A stretch of DNA of 39,787 nucleotides from Paenibacillus pinihumi DSM 23905 = JCM 16419 (GTDB lineage Bacteria > Bacillota > Bacilli > Paenibacillales > Paenibacillaceae): positions 1-39,787 of the forward strand of contig NZ_AULX01000037.1 in the NCBI RefSeq assembly GCF_000422505.1, in the 5' to 3' direction. Below are positions 39,527-39,787 of the stretch, piece by piece. The notes beneath the pieces are model-generated. The model made no database searches and was not told the DNA's origin. It saw only the letters and a list, made by a program, of their open reading frames with translations. The position numbers and the translations under genes were made by a program. Numbering within the stretch: position 1 is the stretch's first letter; every line of letters begins with the position of its first letter.

Positions 39527-39787
39527 TTACCAGAAGGCCTCTGGATAGCTATTGTGCTGCGAATACATGGCATCTTGGAACGAACGTTGTTTTGTGTTAC
39601 GCTTAGTGATGTTGTTGTCATACGTGGTTTTCCACGGATGATCTTTGGCGGGTTTGCGTGGCTGCGCAGAACCCGTCTTTTCTTTTGGGGTGAGAACGGG
39701 ATCACGGCTTGGACGGTCCGTCGCTTGGAGCGCAAACGCCTGTCCGTACATCCAGAGCAATACCTCACCTTCCAGCGTTTCGCGTAC
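39527..39787 (-). CDS. Transposase, C-terminal part (ISNCY/IS1202-like)
   Basis: The minus-strand frame is open from the window edge (39787) to TAA (39527), 86 residues visible. It reads VRETLEGEVLLWMYGQAFAL, a Pro/Lys-rich linker and RKPAKDHPWK, a C-terminal signature common in ISNCY/IS1202-type integrase-core transposases (KPSxxHPWR-like), then a tail ending QHNSYPEAFW. The catalytic DDE domain lies beyond the window. The tail after DHPWK is longer than the usual end of the family. The element may be intact, but this cannot be seen here. Confidence 0.75.
   Translation of the reverse strand, partial: VRETLEGEVLLWMYGQAFALQATDRPSRDPVLTPKEKTGSAQPRKPAKDHPWKTTYDNNITKRNTKQRSFQDAMYSQHNSYPEAFW

Overview
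The window looks like a stretch of a Paenibacillus-type (spore-forming, low-to-mid G+C Firmicute) chromosome with an integrated tailed phage. Spore and checkpoint genes (an alpha/beta SASP, a YheC/YheD-type ATP-grasp protein, Sda), the primosome pair dnaB-dnaI, the coproheme decarboxylase HemQ, and copper-amine-oxidase-N (stalk) domains all fit that assignment. The species cannot be fixed from the sequence alone.

Positions 1-17.7 kb hold the late half of a siphovirus-type prophage, all on the + strand: the 3' end of a minor capsid gene, scaffold, SU10/DUF5309-type major capsid protein, four small head-tail connector genes, tail tube, tail assembly chaperones G and GT (joined by a -1 frameshift at A AAA AAC), a 1392-residue tape measure, Dit, a tail spike, a membrane protein of the O-antigen ligase/polymerase (Wzy_C) class, the tail endopeptidase Tal, a secreted stalk-domain protein, holin and amidase. 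No terminase, portal, integrase or repressor is visible, so the left half lies outside the window. The most unusual part is the cassette between Dit and Tal: a chimeric tail spike followed by an A+T-rich O-antigen-polymerase-like gene with its own near-consensus promoter. This is the layout expected of a lysogenic-conversion gene that changes the host cell-surface polysaccharide. After the amidase, a promoter and a terminator bracket about 100 bases without an ORF, a candidate phage small RNA.

Positions 17.7-22.6 kb carry host genes and decay: a TagO/WecA-like undecaprenyl-phosphate sugar-1-phosphate transferase, a SASP gene with a sigma-G-type promoter, a YheC/YheD-like gene, and sda preceded by two perfect DnaA boxes (replication-status control of sporulation). 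A small zinc-ribbon gene follows, then an element of about 1.24 kb with 25-bp imperfect terminal inverted repeats that holds a gutted IS1595-family transposase and an intact lipoprotein passenger.

Positions 22.6-28.6 kb are an anaerobic mixed-acid fermentation operon, adhE-pflB-pflA. It is preceded by a perfect TGTGA-N6-TCACA Fnr box placed 41.5 bases upstream of the expected start, ahead of a TATGAT -10 (class II geometry). Positions 28.9-31.7 kb hold divergent redox genes: a thioredoxin-reductase-like ferredoxin-NADP reductase, and a type II NADH dehydrogenase with a Rex-like operator in its leader, followed by a small overlapping gene. Then come a flavin monooxygenase, hemQ (minus strand), a YuiB-like membrane protein, a P-loop protein (minus strand), an 82-bp tandem repeat array, dnaB-dnaI, a dual-specificity-phosphatase-like protein (minus strand) and, at the right edge, the 3' end of an insertion-sequence transposase.

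Taken together, the host part is built around redox state (Fnr, Rex, NADH, pyruvate formate-lyase) and around replication and sporulation (DnaA boxes-sda, dnaBI, SASP). The phage part contributes a potential surface-polysaccharide modification system next to a host gene for the first step of undecaprenyl-linked glycan synthesis.
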